NCBI GenBank assembly: GCA_028095005.1
Contig: CM051462.1
Span: 123,866,752-123,930,751 of the forward strand
DNA length: 64,000 bases
Direction: 5' to 3'
Source: Rhynchospora pubera
Lineage: Eukaryota; Streptophyta; Magnoliopsida; Poales; Cyperaceae
Shown here: in pieces, positions 11,324 to 24,341 of the stretch
Layout of the letters: every line of letters starts with the position of its first letter
How positions within the stretch are numbered: position 1 is the stretch's first letter
Notes under the pieces: generated by a model
Seen by the model: the letters and a program-made list of their open reading frames with translations, nothing else
The model's database searches: none
Told to the model about the DNA's origin: nothing
Position numbers and translations under genes: made by a program

Positions 11324-14300
11324 ATGGATTCGGATTTGGCAAAGAGCCTGAGATCAGTAACCATTTCCCCTTTGGAAGGCGAAGAGGAAGAGGAGGAGGT
11401 TCACATAGAAGAAGTAGAAGAAGACGAGGAGGAAGACGAAGAAGACTCCGTTCAGTTGGGATTTGTAGAGAAGCCCAAAAACCCTCGCTTGTTGCTCTCA
11501 CACTTGTTTCCTAACAAAGCTGGAGGCCTTCCTGTCTGTACTTTGTAACCCCAATACCTACAGCCATTTACATTCTCAGTCAATTCAATATCTCATCTTA
11601 ATCCCTTACTATCTCTGACTACAGGCATGGCTGGATCCTGTCAACTTGCCTCCAGACAATTCTCGCCTATGTGGATTTTGCGGTGACCCTCTTCAGTTTC
11701 TTCTGCAGGTAATAAAAATATATATCTCATCTCGTCTCGTCTCCTGTCTTTGTCTTCTCTTTCTTTTCTCAACCTGGACTTCATTTTAGCTAAAAAGTCT
11801 TAAACTTTTGATTTGATCCTTTATTTATTACTATAATTACTATTTGATATGCAATTAAGCCCCGATTACTACCAAAAGAGGTATTAGCCACATACTGTTT
11901 GGTTCTGACTGCTACAGTATTCTTATTTGGTATGACAATCTTTACTCCATAACTATGTAAACTCTAGGGGCTCTTATATGTAATTACTGATACGATAACT
12001 CAGCCAACCACCTTTCCATTAAATTTTCTAACCGGCCTGAAATTGTGCTATAATGGCCATTGCAATTTTGGCTGTTAAGCTCAGAGCATGTATTCTGCAT
12101 AATAAATTATTAATACCTATCTCCACCAAAGCAACAAAATGCAATCTACTTTTGAGTACTTTTTTAGAAGCAATCAGTGCCGAAACTGAATATTGCTTCA
12201 ACCATTTTTTTTATTTTGCTTTTTGGAGACAGATATATGCTTCTATTGATGGCAAAGAATCAACTTTTCATCGAACGCTGTATGTATTCATGTGCCCTTC
12301 AATGGCGTGTCTTCTTAGAGATCAGCACGAACAATGGAGGCATAAAGAAGGAAGCCCTTCTAGGAGGTTACTCTTTTCCTCCACTATAGAAAACATGCAT
12401 GGTTGTCCCTACAAACTACTGAAATTCTGTATATACTACTGCAGAGTAGAGATTACCTTGTAACCTACATCTCTTTGTGAAAATGTGAGAAGTATCAATC
12501 TTATTTATACATGAAGAAAAACATGTTTTCTGAAGAAACAGAAACCGCCTTAAAAGAGAAAAATATGATAGCTGCCTAGCTGTGTTAATATTATTGTCCT
12601 TGTTGAAAGGTGGAAACTATAGAATGGGGAGCAAGAGAAGCAGGGTTTTGTATATGTGTTTTGTATATATTTCATTTCTGTAATTAGGGCTCTAACATGT
12701 GAGTTTACAGTGTGAAGGTTTTCAGATGTCAATTAGCAAGATCCAATCCCTATTACTCAAGCGAACCACCAAAACTAGATGGGACCGACAGACCTTTGTG
12801 TACTGGAGGTGATTCTGTATTTACTTTTCTTTTGTTCCTTATTGACGCATAAACTTCCCAAACTTGCATATAATGATACAAAAGATGCTTTGTGCGCTTG
12901 TCATACCAGTTGGTAGCATGGCAGCACCATTGTCGTGCCAAAGCAATGTACTTCTTTCGTGTTATTGTGTTCGAATCGGTTCCAGGAATGAATATTTTGG
13001 CAAACTGTATTACGTGTTGTACCTGTTAGGCCTTTACTCCTTGCTTGAACAACCTTTTGTGTGATCTCAAAAATTCAAACATAATTAATTACTGATATTG
13101 TGATAATATTTTGTCTTAAATACGTAGTACCTCTGTGTTGTTGGTGTGGCACCTGGAAAGGTGGAAAGCTGTGTGGTAGTTGCAAGAAAACCCGATACTG
13201 CTCTGAAAAGCATCAGGTACTTAGTATGTATGTACCAGTATTTGTCATGGTTTGTAGCTTTCAGATGAAGTGCTATGCTTTCATTTCAGAGACGGTATGT
13301 TATTGTTATAAAATCAGCACCAGCCTGAAACACAGTACCATCACCTTTCTGGTATCAGTCATCGTTGTTGCCTAAATCCTAATGTTATCATGATTATTCT
13401 TTTGCTCTTTTTTTTTCTCCTTTTGAATTTTGACATTGTGTTTTCTTATTTTCCTTTTTCATTAGGCTATGCATTGGAAGTCAGGTCACAAGAGCGAATG
13501 TTACAAGCTTATTGCTTCTGATTCTACCATTGTTAACAATGGGAATGGCGTACAAGATCTCACCGTTTTTAAAAATGGTAAAAATTATGTAGGAAATTGT
13601 CATATATAAACTACAAAGCATAACATGTTGGCATCGAAAACCCAGACAATTTGAAACAAAAACAAAAGGCCAAAGCAATGTTAAGTTAAATCAAAATCTG
13701 TTGAGAACTTACCAGTACTTTTGTGCTGAACCCTAAATCTTAAATTTGCTGCTCCTTTATTTAATTATTATCTGTTTTGTTTCTAAATCGTTGTAGGCTT
13801 GAATAACGCTACATGGCCAGAATATGAGATTGTGATTGAAGAGGAAAGTGGATTTGAATGGGAGAAATCAGAGGGGAATAGCTCATCAACTGGTACCTCT
13901 GCAATTGTTACAAAGTACAATAAAACCGATGAGGCACTGCAATCAGTAATGGACCAATTTGAGGTTCTACTTCTCTAGCATTTCTAAAGAGTATCTTATA
14001 GGTCCTTTTTGTTCTTAAATTCCCATGGGCCCCTTGAATATCAGAAGTTCTCGTAAGAACCTAAGAATGTCAAGTTAATTACAATCATCTTTGAATTTAT
14101 GAAAGAGGAGAGATGTAGGATGAATAGATAGTAAAGGCATTTAAAAAGCAATTGGGACTGATTGTAGTTTTAGCAGTGTTTTATCTAGGAAAAGTTCTGT
14201 AGCACCTTACAAAGGTAGCTAGTTTTCATTTTCTGCTAAGGAAGTTTAAGAATGTCTCCTCTGCATTGTCCTTCTTTAGAAAGTCGAAGGAGTTTAAAAA

Positions 14301-15691
14301 TTCCTTATCCATTGTAGAAGAAAAGAGTGATGGGAATGTGGGGAAGGAGTTGCTTTAGGTCAACCAGTAAAGGCATCTTATTATTTCTTATTAATTCCAA
14401 CAATGCTGTAGTAATGTTATAACTAATATTTTCTTTGGTTTTGAAGGGATTATATGGAGTGTGATTCCTGTTTTTATTTGCTCCTTTTTATAATCTAATT
14501 GGACCATGATTTAATGCCTTATATGTGGTGGATAATTTATGTTTCTAATCAGACTTGTATTATCTACCTGGCCATAATTGTTGTTTTTTTCATTTATGCC
14601 TATAGGCTGATGCTGATAAGAAAAGCTGGGCATCATTCGAAGAGCGCATATCTAGAGCTCCTGAACAAGTTTTAAGGTATAATGATACTGTACTGAGCTT
14701 TTTTGTGGTGACTAAGCATACAAATTAAAATATTGGAAAATATTCTTAATCTCTAATTCTCTATAATAAACTAGAAATATCCTGTAGATTCAGATTATTA
14801 TCTATCTGAACTCTGAAGTAGCACTGTTATTGATTTTCTTTCACAATATATTTACTATGGGTAAACTTCAATGGTATATTTTTTGTGGGAGAAAGAAATT
14901 ACATGTGTTATAGTTCTCATGTTGTAGAGTAATATTGGTGGTAAACTTTCACAATATATTTAGTTGATATTTTTTTTATTCTTATTGGTATTTATTTCTT
15001 GTCAAATTTCTGAAAGCATTGATATACATACTTTTTTAATTTGCCATTTATAGATATTGCAGGGATGCAACTGCAAAACCATTATGGCCTTTGTGTAGCG
15101 GTCGACCCTCAAAGACTGAGATTCCTCCTTGTCGCTATTGCAAAGGCCCACTATGTTATGAATTCCAGGTTTGCATCGACTATTTTCGAGATTGTTTTAT
15201 ATAAAAGAACCTTATGTCTTTAATTAATAACATTACAGAGTTGAGCATTAGTTTACTAAACTGACTGCTTATTAATGTCATGAGTAAAGGTTATAAGATG
15301 GTAAAATTAAGTGGGAGTTCATCAAAACTTTTTAATGATGTAAATTCAGATTGTATTTTTATTTTACTCTGTAAAAATGACTATCTTACAGTCTTAGGCC
15401 AGTTTCAGGATTAGACTTTTGCAAAATGTATAAAGTCTTTAACAATTTTCAGATGCAGAGATGTGAACATTATTTCTTACTCGGTGTTTCTGATTTTTTT
15501 TCTTGCAGATAATGCCTCAGCTGCTTTATTATTTTGGTGTGAAAAATGATTCAAATTCTCTGGACTGGGGCACAATTGCGGTATTCACATGCTTAGCATC
15601 ATGCGAATCAAGCATAAGCTATAAAGAAGAGTTTGCTTGGGTTCAAATATACCCTGCGACTTCGATAAGGCCTGGCCGCCTAACTATGTAA
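11324..15691 (+). CDS. PDCD2: PDCD2 (programmed cell death protein 2) with MYND finger
   Basis: Exons are 11324-11533, 11625-11708, 12233-12366, 12711-12808, 13128-13216, 13466-13577, 13797-13963, 14606-14676, 15054-15168 and 15509-15691. All phases agree, giving 420 residues, the usual length for plant PDCD2. Order: an acidic N-terminus rich in Glu/Asp, GFVEKPKNPR, a TFHRTLYVFMCPSMACLL segment, a MYND zinc finger at about 179-217 (CWCGTWKGGKLCGSC...RYCSEKHQ...H...C), and the PDCD2 C-terminal domain (PPCRYCKGPLCYEFQIMPQL). In other eukaryotes PDCD2 acts as a chaperone for ribosomal protein uS5; that role here is inferred from the family. The gene lies between the two CPL4-like copies but was not duplicated with them. 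The terminal PATSIRPGRLTM tail is probably lineage-specific. Confidence 0.93.
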
Positions 15692-16079
15692 AATAGTTCC
15701 CTGTTATATAGGACCTTCGACATGTTGTATTGCCGTTTTTATTTGGTGCTGCTTTCAGTAAAATGTTTTGTTAGATACAACTTTTGGGTTTATTTAATTC
15801 TGTAGTATTTACACAATAAGGATAGATGATTCTTTTTCTATATATAATAGTTAGGAATTTTTTACCCTACTCCAGTTATGCCTATTTGAAATTATCCATA
15901 CCAGAAATAATATGCATCTGGACGTCATGAGGTAAAGACCGATAAAGAGGAAACGAATGTCTTCGTCCTCAAACGATAAACATTTCCTAATTGTATTGGC
16001 ACAACAGCCAAGAAGGGTCGAGGATATGTATTCACGAAGCTTTATGGGGATGGTTATGTATTCAGGTATTTCATATTTT
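15692..16079. other. 3' flank of PDCD2, no gene
   Basis: This stretch holds the presumed 3' UTR of PDCD2 and short AT-rich spacer DNA up to the left edge of duplication block B. I see no coding or repeat signal. Confidence 0.5.
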
Positions 16080-16333
16080 TTTAGTTTGGACACTAAAAAC
16101 CAATTATTTTTTTTCTGTTAAACAATGTTGATTTTGAATATATATAAACTTAAAATTCTTAATATTTGACTGATTTCACGATCTTTGGTTGTTCTCTTTA
16201 AAATTGGTGTGGTGGTGTACTTCGGTCCCACAATAAGAGCGAATTTCCACTCTAATTCTATTTTCATTCATGTTCCAAAAACTTCAAAAATTAAAACAGC
16301 ACCATTCTTACAAACATATATTTATTTTATTTT

Positions 16334-17257
16334 GAGTATGATAGGTGCAATTCCCGAAATTACCATCCGTATCATCCCGTCCAAAAACGGAAAGGATGCT
16401 GGGGAGCGCCTTTTCGTTTTTCCGCCACCGCTTTGCTCTCTCTCACATTCGCTCCCCTCCTCACGCTCACTTCCGCTCCCCTCTCCACTCCAGTGTGATT
16501 TCTTATCTTGAGGATAGGCGCTTCCCTCCCTCTCCTTTGTTAATGCTTATAAGTTGATTCCTTATCATATCTAATAAATGCACTAATAAGATAATTCTTT
16601 GTTACACCAAATTGACCATTTATGCTTGTAAGATGATCACTTATTATATCTGATAACCTTTATAGATGACCCCTTATTATAACAATTCGATCATTTATAT
16701 TTATAAGATGATCTCTTATCGCATCTAATATATGCACTTATAAGATGATCATTTGTTACGATAAACTGATCATTTTCGCTAATTAGTTGATCACTTATTA
16801 TAATAACTTTTCTTTATAAGACGATACCTTATTATAACAATTCGATCATTTATATTTGTAAGATGATCTCTTATCGTATCTAATATATGAAATTATAAGA
16901 TTATACTTTATTGCGACAAAATGATCATTTACGCTTATCAGTTGATCACTTATTATAACAACTTTAGGACTAGAAAGTAGAGAATTTAGAACGAAGAGTG
17001 AAGTACGAGATCAAAACGGAGAGGAGGGAGGAGAGAGAGAAAATCGTCGAAGGGAGGGGGAGAAGGAGAAGGAGTTGCTAAGGGAAGGTGGGAGGGAGAG
17101 AGAGGGAGTCACGTGGAGTCAAATCTGCGTGAGGGAGAGGGAGAGCGAGTTTCGCTGAGAGGGAGGGAGGGTAAGAGGAGTCACGCTGCATGAGAGGGAG
17201 GGAAAGGGAAGACGCTATGATGATGAAGGATGGTCTCAAGTAATTTCCATTTTACTT
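16334..17257. repeat. Insertion specific to block B, with tandem repeats
   Basis: Block A reads straight across this site (near 1375). The insert begins near GAGTATGATAGGTGC. It contains several degenerate tandem units built on TTATAAGATGATCACTTATT (about 16550-16960), then a GA-rich tract of GGGAGG repeats (17010-17200). CT-rich sequence near the left end and the GA-rich tract on the right give a weak inverted symmetry, so it may be a transposon. No open frame or clear terminal repeat was found. Confidence 0.5.
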
Positions 17258-18078
17258 TATTTCAACCAAAATAAACTAATTAAGAAAAAAAAGTAATATA
17301 ATCCTTAGCTACTAATCAACTTCTATTTTAAAATTAGGCCGCGATTTTCTTTTATTATTTTAACAATTGGTAGGAGGTACACTTGATCCCAGAACAAATT
17401 GGAGCAACTATTTCTTTTCTTTTCGTTTTCTTTTTCTTTTTTTTTAAAAAAATGGAGAAACTATTTCTGTCGCTTCTTTTGATGCATGCATGAACAACAT
17501 AATTGTACTAGCTTATCTGGATTCAAATCAGATAATAATTCAAGATGCAAATGCGAATTCGAACTTCCGTAAAAATAGCATTTAAACATATTAAACTTAA
17601 TTATAGAAATTATTTGAACATATTCACATCGAATTTTTTTTTATCCAGATATAGTAGAGTGAATATCCGAATTTTATAACGGAATAAATTCATCTATGAA
17701 AATTAATTAATTAAAGTCCACTTCATTTAGTAGCCCAGTAAGTTAACTGCTATTTTTAATTAAGTATTTTCTTTTTTATCCAATATTGGGCGGAGAATCA
17801 AGTGATTGATTTGATTAAAAAAGGAAGTTGTTTTAAATAGCTTAAGTTACCGTTGGCGGAGTACAATCCGACTTATTATAAGCTTCCAAATATGTCCGAC
17901 CGACTTATTTATTAAGTTAAATAAGGGAAAAAGAAAACCTCCGACATTTTCTCTTTCGAAATTTCTTTCGTCGCTTTTTTTTTCCGACGCTTTTGGGTTT
18001 TGGCAAACTGAAAGAAAGAACAAAAACGAGGAACAAGACATTAACGAACTGATTGCAAACGAAGAAAAGAACTAAAAG

Positions 18079-21000
18079 ATGGCACCACCATCTACCGACG
18101 CTTTACTTGAACTGGCTCTTCTTTGCGATGAAATTTTTGATGAGGAAACTCTGAAGAAATTCGAATGTTCAAAGAAGAGACGCGGACGAGAATCTGGTAA
18201 ACTACAGCAACTTCTTTCTCTTCTCGCAAATTATCATATGTGAAAATATTTCATATGTTCTGGGAAGAAACCCTAAATTTTATTTCCCGTAAGATGTTGC
18301 TGTATTTTCATATAATTAATAACGACAACAATTACGAATCTGATTTAAGATATACCAGCAATAATAAACGGGTTCACATTTAAGTGCTATAATATCTGTC
18401 TTTTCTCTGTTGCACGAATTAAAAACAAGAAATTCAATTACGGATGTATTTAGGTTTCATATCAACGACAGAGAACCCAAATATGTACAAATTGTTAAGT
18501 CTTAAGTCATATGCCAGCACACGCTTAGAAATACAAAAATTCCCAAATTGCTATCGAAAATATAAATTATTAACAACAACATAAAAGTTCTATTGTATGA
18601 CCACACACACTGTACAGCAGATTTCATCAGATTATTAAACACTGATCCTGAAGTTCAAACCGTCAATTTGGAGCCACACTCAACCCTAACTCACCCTTCG
18701 CATACTGGAAATTCAAAATTTTAACAGAACATTGAACAAATGGTCCAAAAGAAGAGTGACTGTGAAATGAAACACTTATCTTGTACTTGCTAATTATCTC
18801 TTGCCTTGACTAACACAAAATTACAAAGAAAATCCTAAACCTAATAAAATATCATCAAAGGTAAATACAAAACAGCATAGCGAGAGTAAGCCATGCACAC
18901 CATGAGAAAATTACAGGACAGCTTTAGTTGTTTATAAGGGCATGTTGAAATAAAGAAAGAGAAATATCGTATTATATTAATTTTGATTAGATAATATGGT
19001 ACGAGTTCTTTGCCTTTATGTATTATGTTTTGCACCTATGATAGTATGATAAAATTGTAACGAAATGAACATCTCCAAGAAGTCAACTTATCTGCTTATA
19101 AATGACATGCATGATACATCCTTCCGGCATCAGATATTAACTGTCCAGAACACCACCGGTAATTTGATTTCCAGCTCCAAGAAGTCAAAATCCGACACTG
19201 GAGGACTGATCAAAATCCGATAAATCTGTACATAGTAAACATTAAGCACAGACAGAGAAGTCAAATAATATAACAAATAAAGATTGCATATGTGAAATTC
19301 TAGAGGAACCAAGTATGCTATAAACCATGGGGATATACCAAACGACCTCCTTGTACTTGGCCAAACCATCATATGTCCCTTTAAATAAACAAACAATGAT
19401 CTTCAACTACACTGAAAAAAATGAGCATATCCAGATTCTTATATTAAGAATATAGTTCAGCAGTACGCAGAAAAGTACCATTGAATACAAATGAAGAAGA
19501 AAATTTATCAGACCATTAGAAGGACCACTTATGTTATGAGCTTTGATTGGGAATAGAATACAGAGAAGGGATAAGAGAGAGATAGAGATAAAGAGAAAGA
19601 CTATTTGTTATTGATTTCTGCTTAAAATCCTCATACAATACTAATACTCATTATATAGAGTATTTTCTAATATGGCAAGAACTAGAAATATAACAACTAT
19701 TGTAAACTAAGGAAAGATGCATAAAAATAAGGAAAGATACATAATATCAAATAATATCTAATAATTCTGATTTATTGGAAACTAGAATCTAAATTATAAT
19801 CTATTATATTATTTCCTTAAAGGACCGGTAACATTTCCCCCGTCCATGAGAATCAGCTTGTCCTCAAGCTGAAAAATGGATAATGGATTATCCAGGCGCT
19901 TCATTGGCATCATTGTCCACAATCTCTTGCCATAATTGTCGCTTGCGCTTATGGCCCCTTGTGTATAGTTCATCACAATTGAAGCACAAACCCTTTTGAC
20001 ATCTCTCAGGCACTTCAAATGAGATGGGACGACATAAAGAACGTTGACATGGTAGCGCCATCAGTTCAGGAGGTTCAAGAAAAATACTTGTGGCAGGGGT
20101 CATGCAGTAGCAACACTCCAAAGCATGAGCTAAGCTCATGGCATGTTGCAGGTCAAAATGCTTATGTAACTTGACATCAGTTCGAAGAGGGTTTGAGAGG
20201 CCATCAGTGAAAACATGCATTTGTTGAGTTGGAGTAACCAAATCAACAATGAAAATATGCACTGTGTAATTGGAGTAACCAAATCAGCGGTGGCGCGAGA
20301 TTGTGGACGGTGGTTCTCATCTGTTTTGGGAGGATGCTCTAATGTGAGCAAACGATCTTCAAACAGAGTTAGGCGACGCATGATCTCGTTCTGACCATGG
20401 AGAAGCTGTTGGAAGGCAACAAAGACATCGAAGGGTGGGATCTTATCATTGGACATCTTGACTGTTTGGATCTTTTTGGTCTCTGATACCAAATTGTTAT
20501 GAGCTTTGATTGGGAATAGAATACAGAGAAGGGATAAGAGAGAGATAGAGATAAAGAGAAAGTCTATTTGTTATTGATTTCTGCTTAAAATCCTCATACA
20601 ATACTAATACTCATTATATAGAGTATTTTCTAATATGGCAAGAACTAGAAATATAACAACTATTGTAAACTAAGGAAAGATGCATAAAAATAAGGAAAGA
20701 TACATAATATCAAATAATATCTAATAATTCTGATTTATTGGAAACTAGAATCTAAATTATAATCTATTATATTATTTCCTTAAAGGACCGGTAACAACTT
20801 ATATCATGCATCGACTCAAAAGGTTTATTAATTATAATTGAAAATACTAAATGTCAGAATAACCTGATTCTTGGCCAATGGAACAGCATCATATGTCCTC
20901 TTAGAGAGAGGAACAGGAAAACTGCAATAACCAAAAAAAAGAAAGGTCCTTAACATAACAGTTGAATCAACACTTTATAGAGTAAAAAAAAATTGTAACT

Positions 21001-23261
21001 ATTTGTCTATTACAGATCCTCCCAAAATAAAAATCTGTATATCTGTGTCACAATTTTTATGGCTCTGAACCTACAACTCAAATGAAGGGTAAGGTGTTTG
21101 AGTGTGAGGTTTGCAAGTAGTTTCATGCTCTTGAAAGCCATACATAATTTTTTACTTTGGTAACAAAATATTTATGGATTCAATTGAGTTGATGTGGTTT
21201 GGCTTCTTTTTTCAACTAGAGAAGAGACTGAGCAAAAATGTGTGTTCTTTACTAAAGCAGGTACATCTCTAAGCAGCATAGAAGCAAGCCTACATTCCAA
21301 AGTACTGAGTGAATTATGCACATTAGATTGCGCAACAGATACTGCCACCGATATCTCTTTTAAGCAAATTCATGAGGTACTTATGACCTATGCATTACTT
21401 ATTTAAAGTTTCAGCCTCCAACTTTTAGACATACTCATAAAGAATGCAAGGATAGCCAAGAGAAACTAGGATTCCATAGAATATTAGGATTATGTTCAAA
21501 GTATACCCATGCACCTGATAAGTGAATAGATGAATTTACATTGACAGAATCAAGAGATATGAATAATTTCTCCTCTCGCATATTTTTTGTCAAAAAAATT
21601 TTGCATTGGCAAATTGTTGGGATTGCTTCTGCACTGTTACAATAACTATATTGGATACTAATCAAATTTACATCTATGTGGCACAGCACATGAGATTTGG
21701 TGGTTCAGACAATACAGGGCTGGAGCACCTATATTCAAACCACTGGATGAAGCCCAAAAGACTGAACCTCGTGCTGGATTTGGACCACACCTTAATCAAC
21801 TCGAGCTACATTGAAGATCTTACAGGTGATGAGATACATCTAGTAGATCAAGCCAGCACGACAAAAGGTACAACCCGTTTGCTCATATTTGCTAGGTGTT
21901 ATTTGTGTCATTCTCAGTTATGTCTGTATTCAGTAAAAAACATTCTACAATGTTTTTTTTTTATTTAATTTATTTTCTGTGGAATAAAGCATGAGATTAT
22001 TTTTCTGGAAAAATCCTCCTAGTCTTTTCTTGTGGCCATACCATGAGCAAGGTCTTAATTTAGACAGTCATTTATATGCATTCGCTATTTCTGCTGAGAG
22101 CAGAGAAAAAATGGGGCTAACTATCTCATTTACCAGTAATGCATGCAAAATTTATGCTAGGATGAAGGAGCCAAGTTGTGGCCCTCTGCTGACGCATAAT
22201 TACTTGCACTTTCTAGAAGTTTCGTTTACTTTTTCTTATTATTTTCTTTTTCATGGGATGAACAAAAGATGCAGGTTCATTACATAGATTGGATTTCAAC
22301 GACTGTTCTATGCTGGTGAAGCTGAGGCCTTTTGTGCGACAGTTTCTAGAAGAAGCAAACACTATGTTTGATCTGTATGTTTATACGATGGGGACCCGGG
22401 ATTATGCTGCGGAGGTGGTAAAGATTCTCGATCCAGAGAACAAGTATTTCACCTCGAAAGTAATATCACGTGAAGATTGCACGCAGAGTGGTGTAAAGGC
22501 TCTTGATATTGTGCCTGGATCCAAAGCCTGCACAATTATCCTCGATGATACAATTTCTGTATGTTTCTTTATCCCTTTGTTTCCTATGTTTGTCGACTAA
22601 AATTTGGTTGCTAAGTCCTAATTATTCGCTACAACTTTAGGTATGGACACAAGAGGACAGAGAAAACATAATCGAAATTTGGAAATATAACTTCTTTGCA
22701 TCCAGCTCCCCAGACTCCTATTCAAGCTGCAAAACTCTCACACAAAAGAGAACAGATGAAAGAGAGGCTGATGGCACCCTTGCCTCTATTCTCTCTGTAC
22801 TGAAAGATGCATATTGGGAGTTTCTTCTAATGGTTAGACAAATTCAACTACTTATTATAATAAATACTTTGCACTAATTAACTACTAGTTAATTCCCTTA
22901 AATTTTTTTTTGGTGATATATTCAGGATGACGAACAATCAGGGTTGCAGCCAGATTTTAGGAGAATCCTAAAGGAAATGAGAAATGAGATACTAAGGGGA
23001 TGTCTAGTAGCCTTCACAGGGGTGCCACCTAGACGCGGTTGGATATCACTGTGGCAGGTGGCGGAGCAACTGGGTGCCAAATGTAGTACAGTTGTCGATT
23101 CTTCAGCGACGCATGTCCTTGCCGTGCACTGCAGCCCGTCTGTGGCAGAGTGGGCACTCGAAAATGGCAAGTTGTTGGTGCACGTGAACTGGTTGGAGTC
23201 TGCGCGGTTCTTGTGGCGCCGACCTAGAGAGGAAGAGTATCTGCTGCCAACTCGTTCCTGA
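18079..23261 (+). CDS. RNA polymerase II CTD phosphatase, CPL4/FCP1-like, copy 2
   Basis: Exons are 18079-18196, 21261-21376, 21687-21867, 22275-22558, 22641-22832 and 22926-23261, giving 408 residues. Every exon has the same length as in copy 1, except exon 1, which lacks one Asp codon. I count about 12 substitutions against copy 1. The catalytic DLDHT, the ILDDT motif and the BRCT domain are all intact, so both copies look functional. Intron 1 is 3.1 kb because it holds an LTR element at 19532-20796, transcribed antisense to the gene. The family role is CTD dephosphorylation in the nucleus. Whether the two copies differ in expression cannot be read from the sequence, but copy 2 also has the extra 0.9 kb upstream. 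Confidence 0.85.
19532..20796 (-). mobile_element. Non-autonomous gypsy-type LTR retrotransposon (TR-GAG-like)
   Basis: Two 302-bp LTRs (19532-19833 and 20495-20796) differ at about one place by eye (GA/GT order near position 100). The LTR ends are TGTTA...TAACA, and the target duplication ACTTA is at 19527-19531 and 20797-20801. On the minus strand a primer-binding site TGGTATCAGAGA (complement of 20480-20491, initiator Met tRNA type) follows the 5' LTR after 3 bases. A polypurine tract (complement of 19834-19845) precedes the 3' LTR. The 661-bp interior encodes only gag remnants and no pol. Near-identical LTRs indicate a recent insertion. It is absent from block A, so it came after the duplication. 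Confidence 0.93.
19809..20492 (-). pseudogene. Gag remnant of the LTR element
   Basis: Three overlapping frames carry pieces of a Ty3/gypsy gag. The N-terminal part is 20492-20136 (SNDKIPPFDVFVAFQQLL). The middle is 20262-19888 with MHVFTDGLSNPLRTDVKL, HAMSLAHALE and the zinc knuckle CFNCDELYTRGH. A C-terminal QLEDKLILMDGGNV lies in a third frame. A short internal repeat (ADLVTP / VDLVTP) marks the first frame change. No intact protein remains. Confidence 0.8.
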
Positions 23262-24341
23262 GATCCAGCCACCTTGCCAGCTCCAACCCTACCACAAGAC
23301 CATCTGTGATGCGGGCTCAAGTTCATCTGGCTCTGGTCCTTTACAACACATCTTCTGGTTTTCTTGTGGTTTATGATAGCATAGCATCTTTCAATTTTTG
23401 GGAGAGTTGTATATAATTCAATTGTCAATTATTGGTCCTAATTTCTCTCTTTCGTGGTACATTTTTGTTGCTTCGACAAGGAGTCAGTTTTGTTGATTTA
23501 TTTATTTATTATGAATTTATTATTGATGTCTTGTCACCTGTGTACATGTGATCAACTTTATTATTAATGTAAAATTTTGCAGTATTGACTTATTTTCATT
23601 GATGTTCTTGTTACCTGTCAACCTGTGGCCCATTTTTTCATTAATGTAAGGTATATATGATTCTTACGAATGTCGCGACAATTGTATTCAGAAGTGACTA
23701 ATACTAATATCATTCAAAATAAGAAGGACATCAATGAACAATTAATAAAATTTAACTGAGATATCTAGTGTATATCTCTAACATGGAATAATCAACTATC
23801 TCTAACTTCTAACATCTAATGAACAGCACATTATATATCTAAACCTTAGACTTAGACTCTAACTATGTTAGAATAATTATTTAACTATCATGAATTTACA
23901 AATTAATTGAGGTTAGATAACAACCTGGACACATCAGTCTGGATCACAATGGAAGTATGCGGTATCTTCAAAAATCTTCTCCTTAGCACACACTGCATTC
24001 CACTGTTACTGAATCTGAGCCATAGATTTTCAAACAATTAACCCTAGTTACATGATACGACACACCGAGATAAAACAAACCACTAACCATTACGAGAAGG
24101 AATCTGGGAGAGAGGCGACGGCGAATCAAAAGAACGAATTGGGGAAACGCGATCATCTTCTTGAATAAAATGGGGCGGCTCTGCGGAGGAGCGAATCAGG
24201 GAAGGAAATAGGGAAAATACAATAGGGATTTGGGATTTGGGATTTGGGATTTGGGAATGACGACTAGTTTTTGTCTCTATCAAAAAAAAAAAAAAAAAAG
24301 TTTTTGTCTTCGATGGGAGGTATATAACCGTATAATACACA
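23262..24341. other. 3' flank of CPL4-like copy 2 and spacer
   Basis: Up to 24257 this is the duplicated 3' flank (compare 6355-7594), ending in GGGATTT heptamers at about 24228-24256. It is followed by a poly-A run (24281-24299) and the target site of the Mutator-like element. No gene recognised. Confidence 0.5.

Larger units (their letters stand above)
16080..24257. repeat. Segmental duplication block B (CPL4-like copy 2)
   Basis: This is the second copy of 1113-7594 in the same orientation. Differences include a 0.9-kb insertion at about 16334-17257, the LTR element at 19532-20796, a loss of roughly 55 bp next to the LTR insertion, and a loss of about 45 bp near 23985. Both edges are sharp: the left at AGTTTGGACAC, the right just after the GGGATTT repeats. 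Confidence 0.85.

Noticed and set aside
12053..12463. 136-codon plus frame within PDCD2
   Set aside because: Only its 12233-12366 part is real coding sequence; the rest is intron.
22944..23428. Long minus-strand frame opposite the BRCT exon (also at 6015-6419)
   Set aside because: It is antisense to a conserved coding exon and has no domain of its own.
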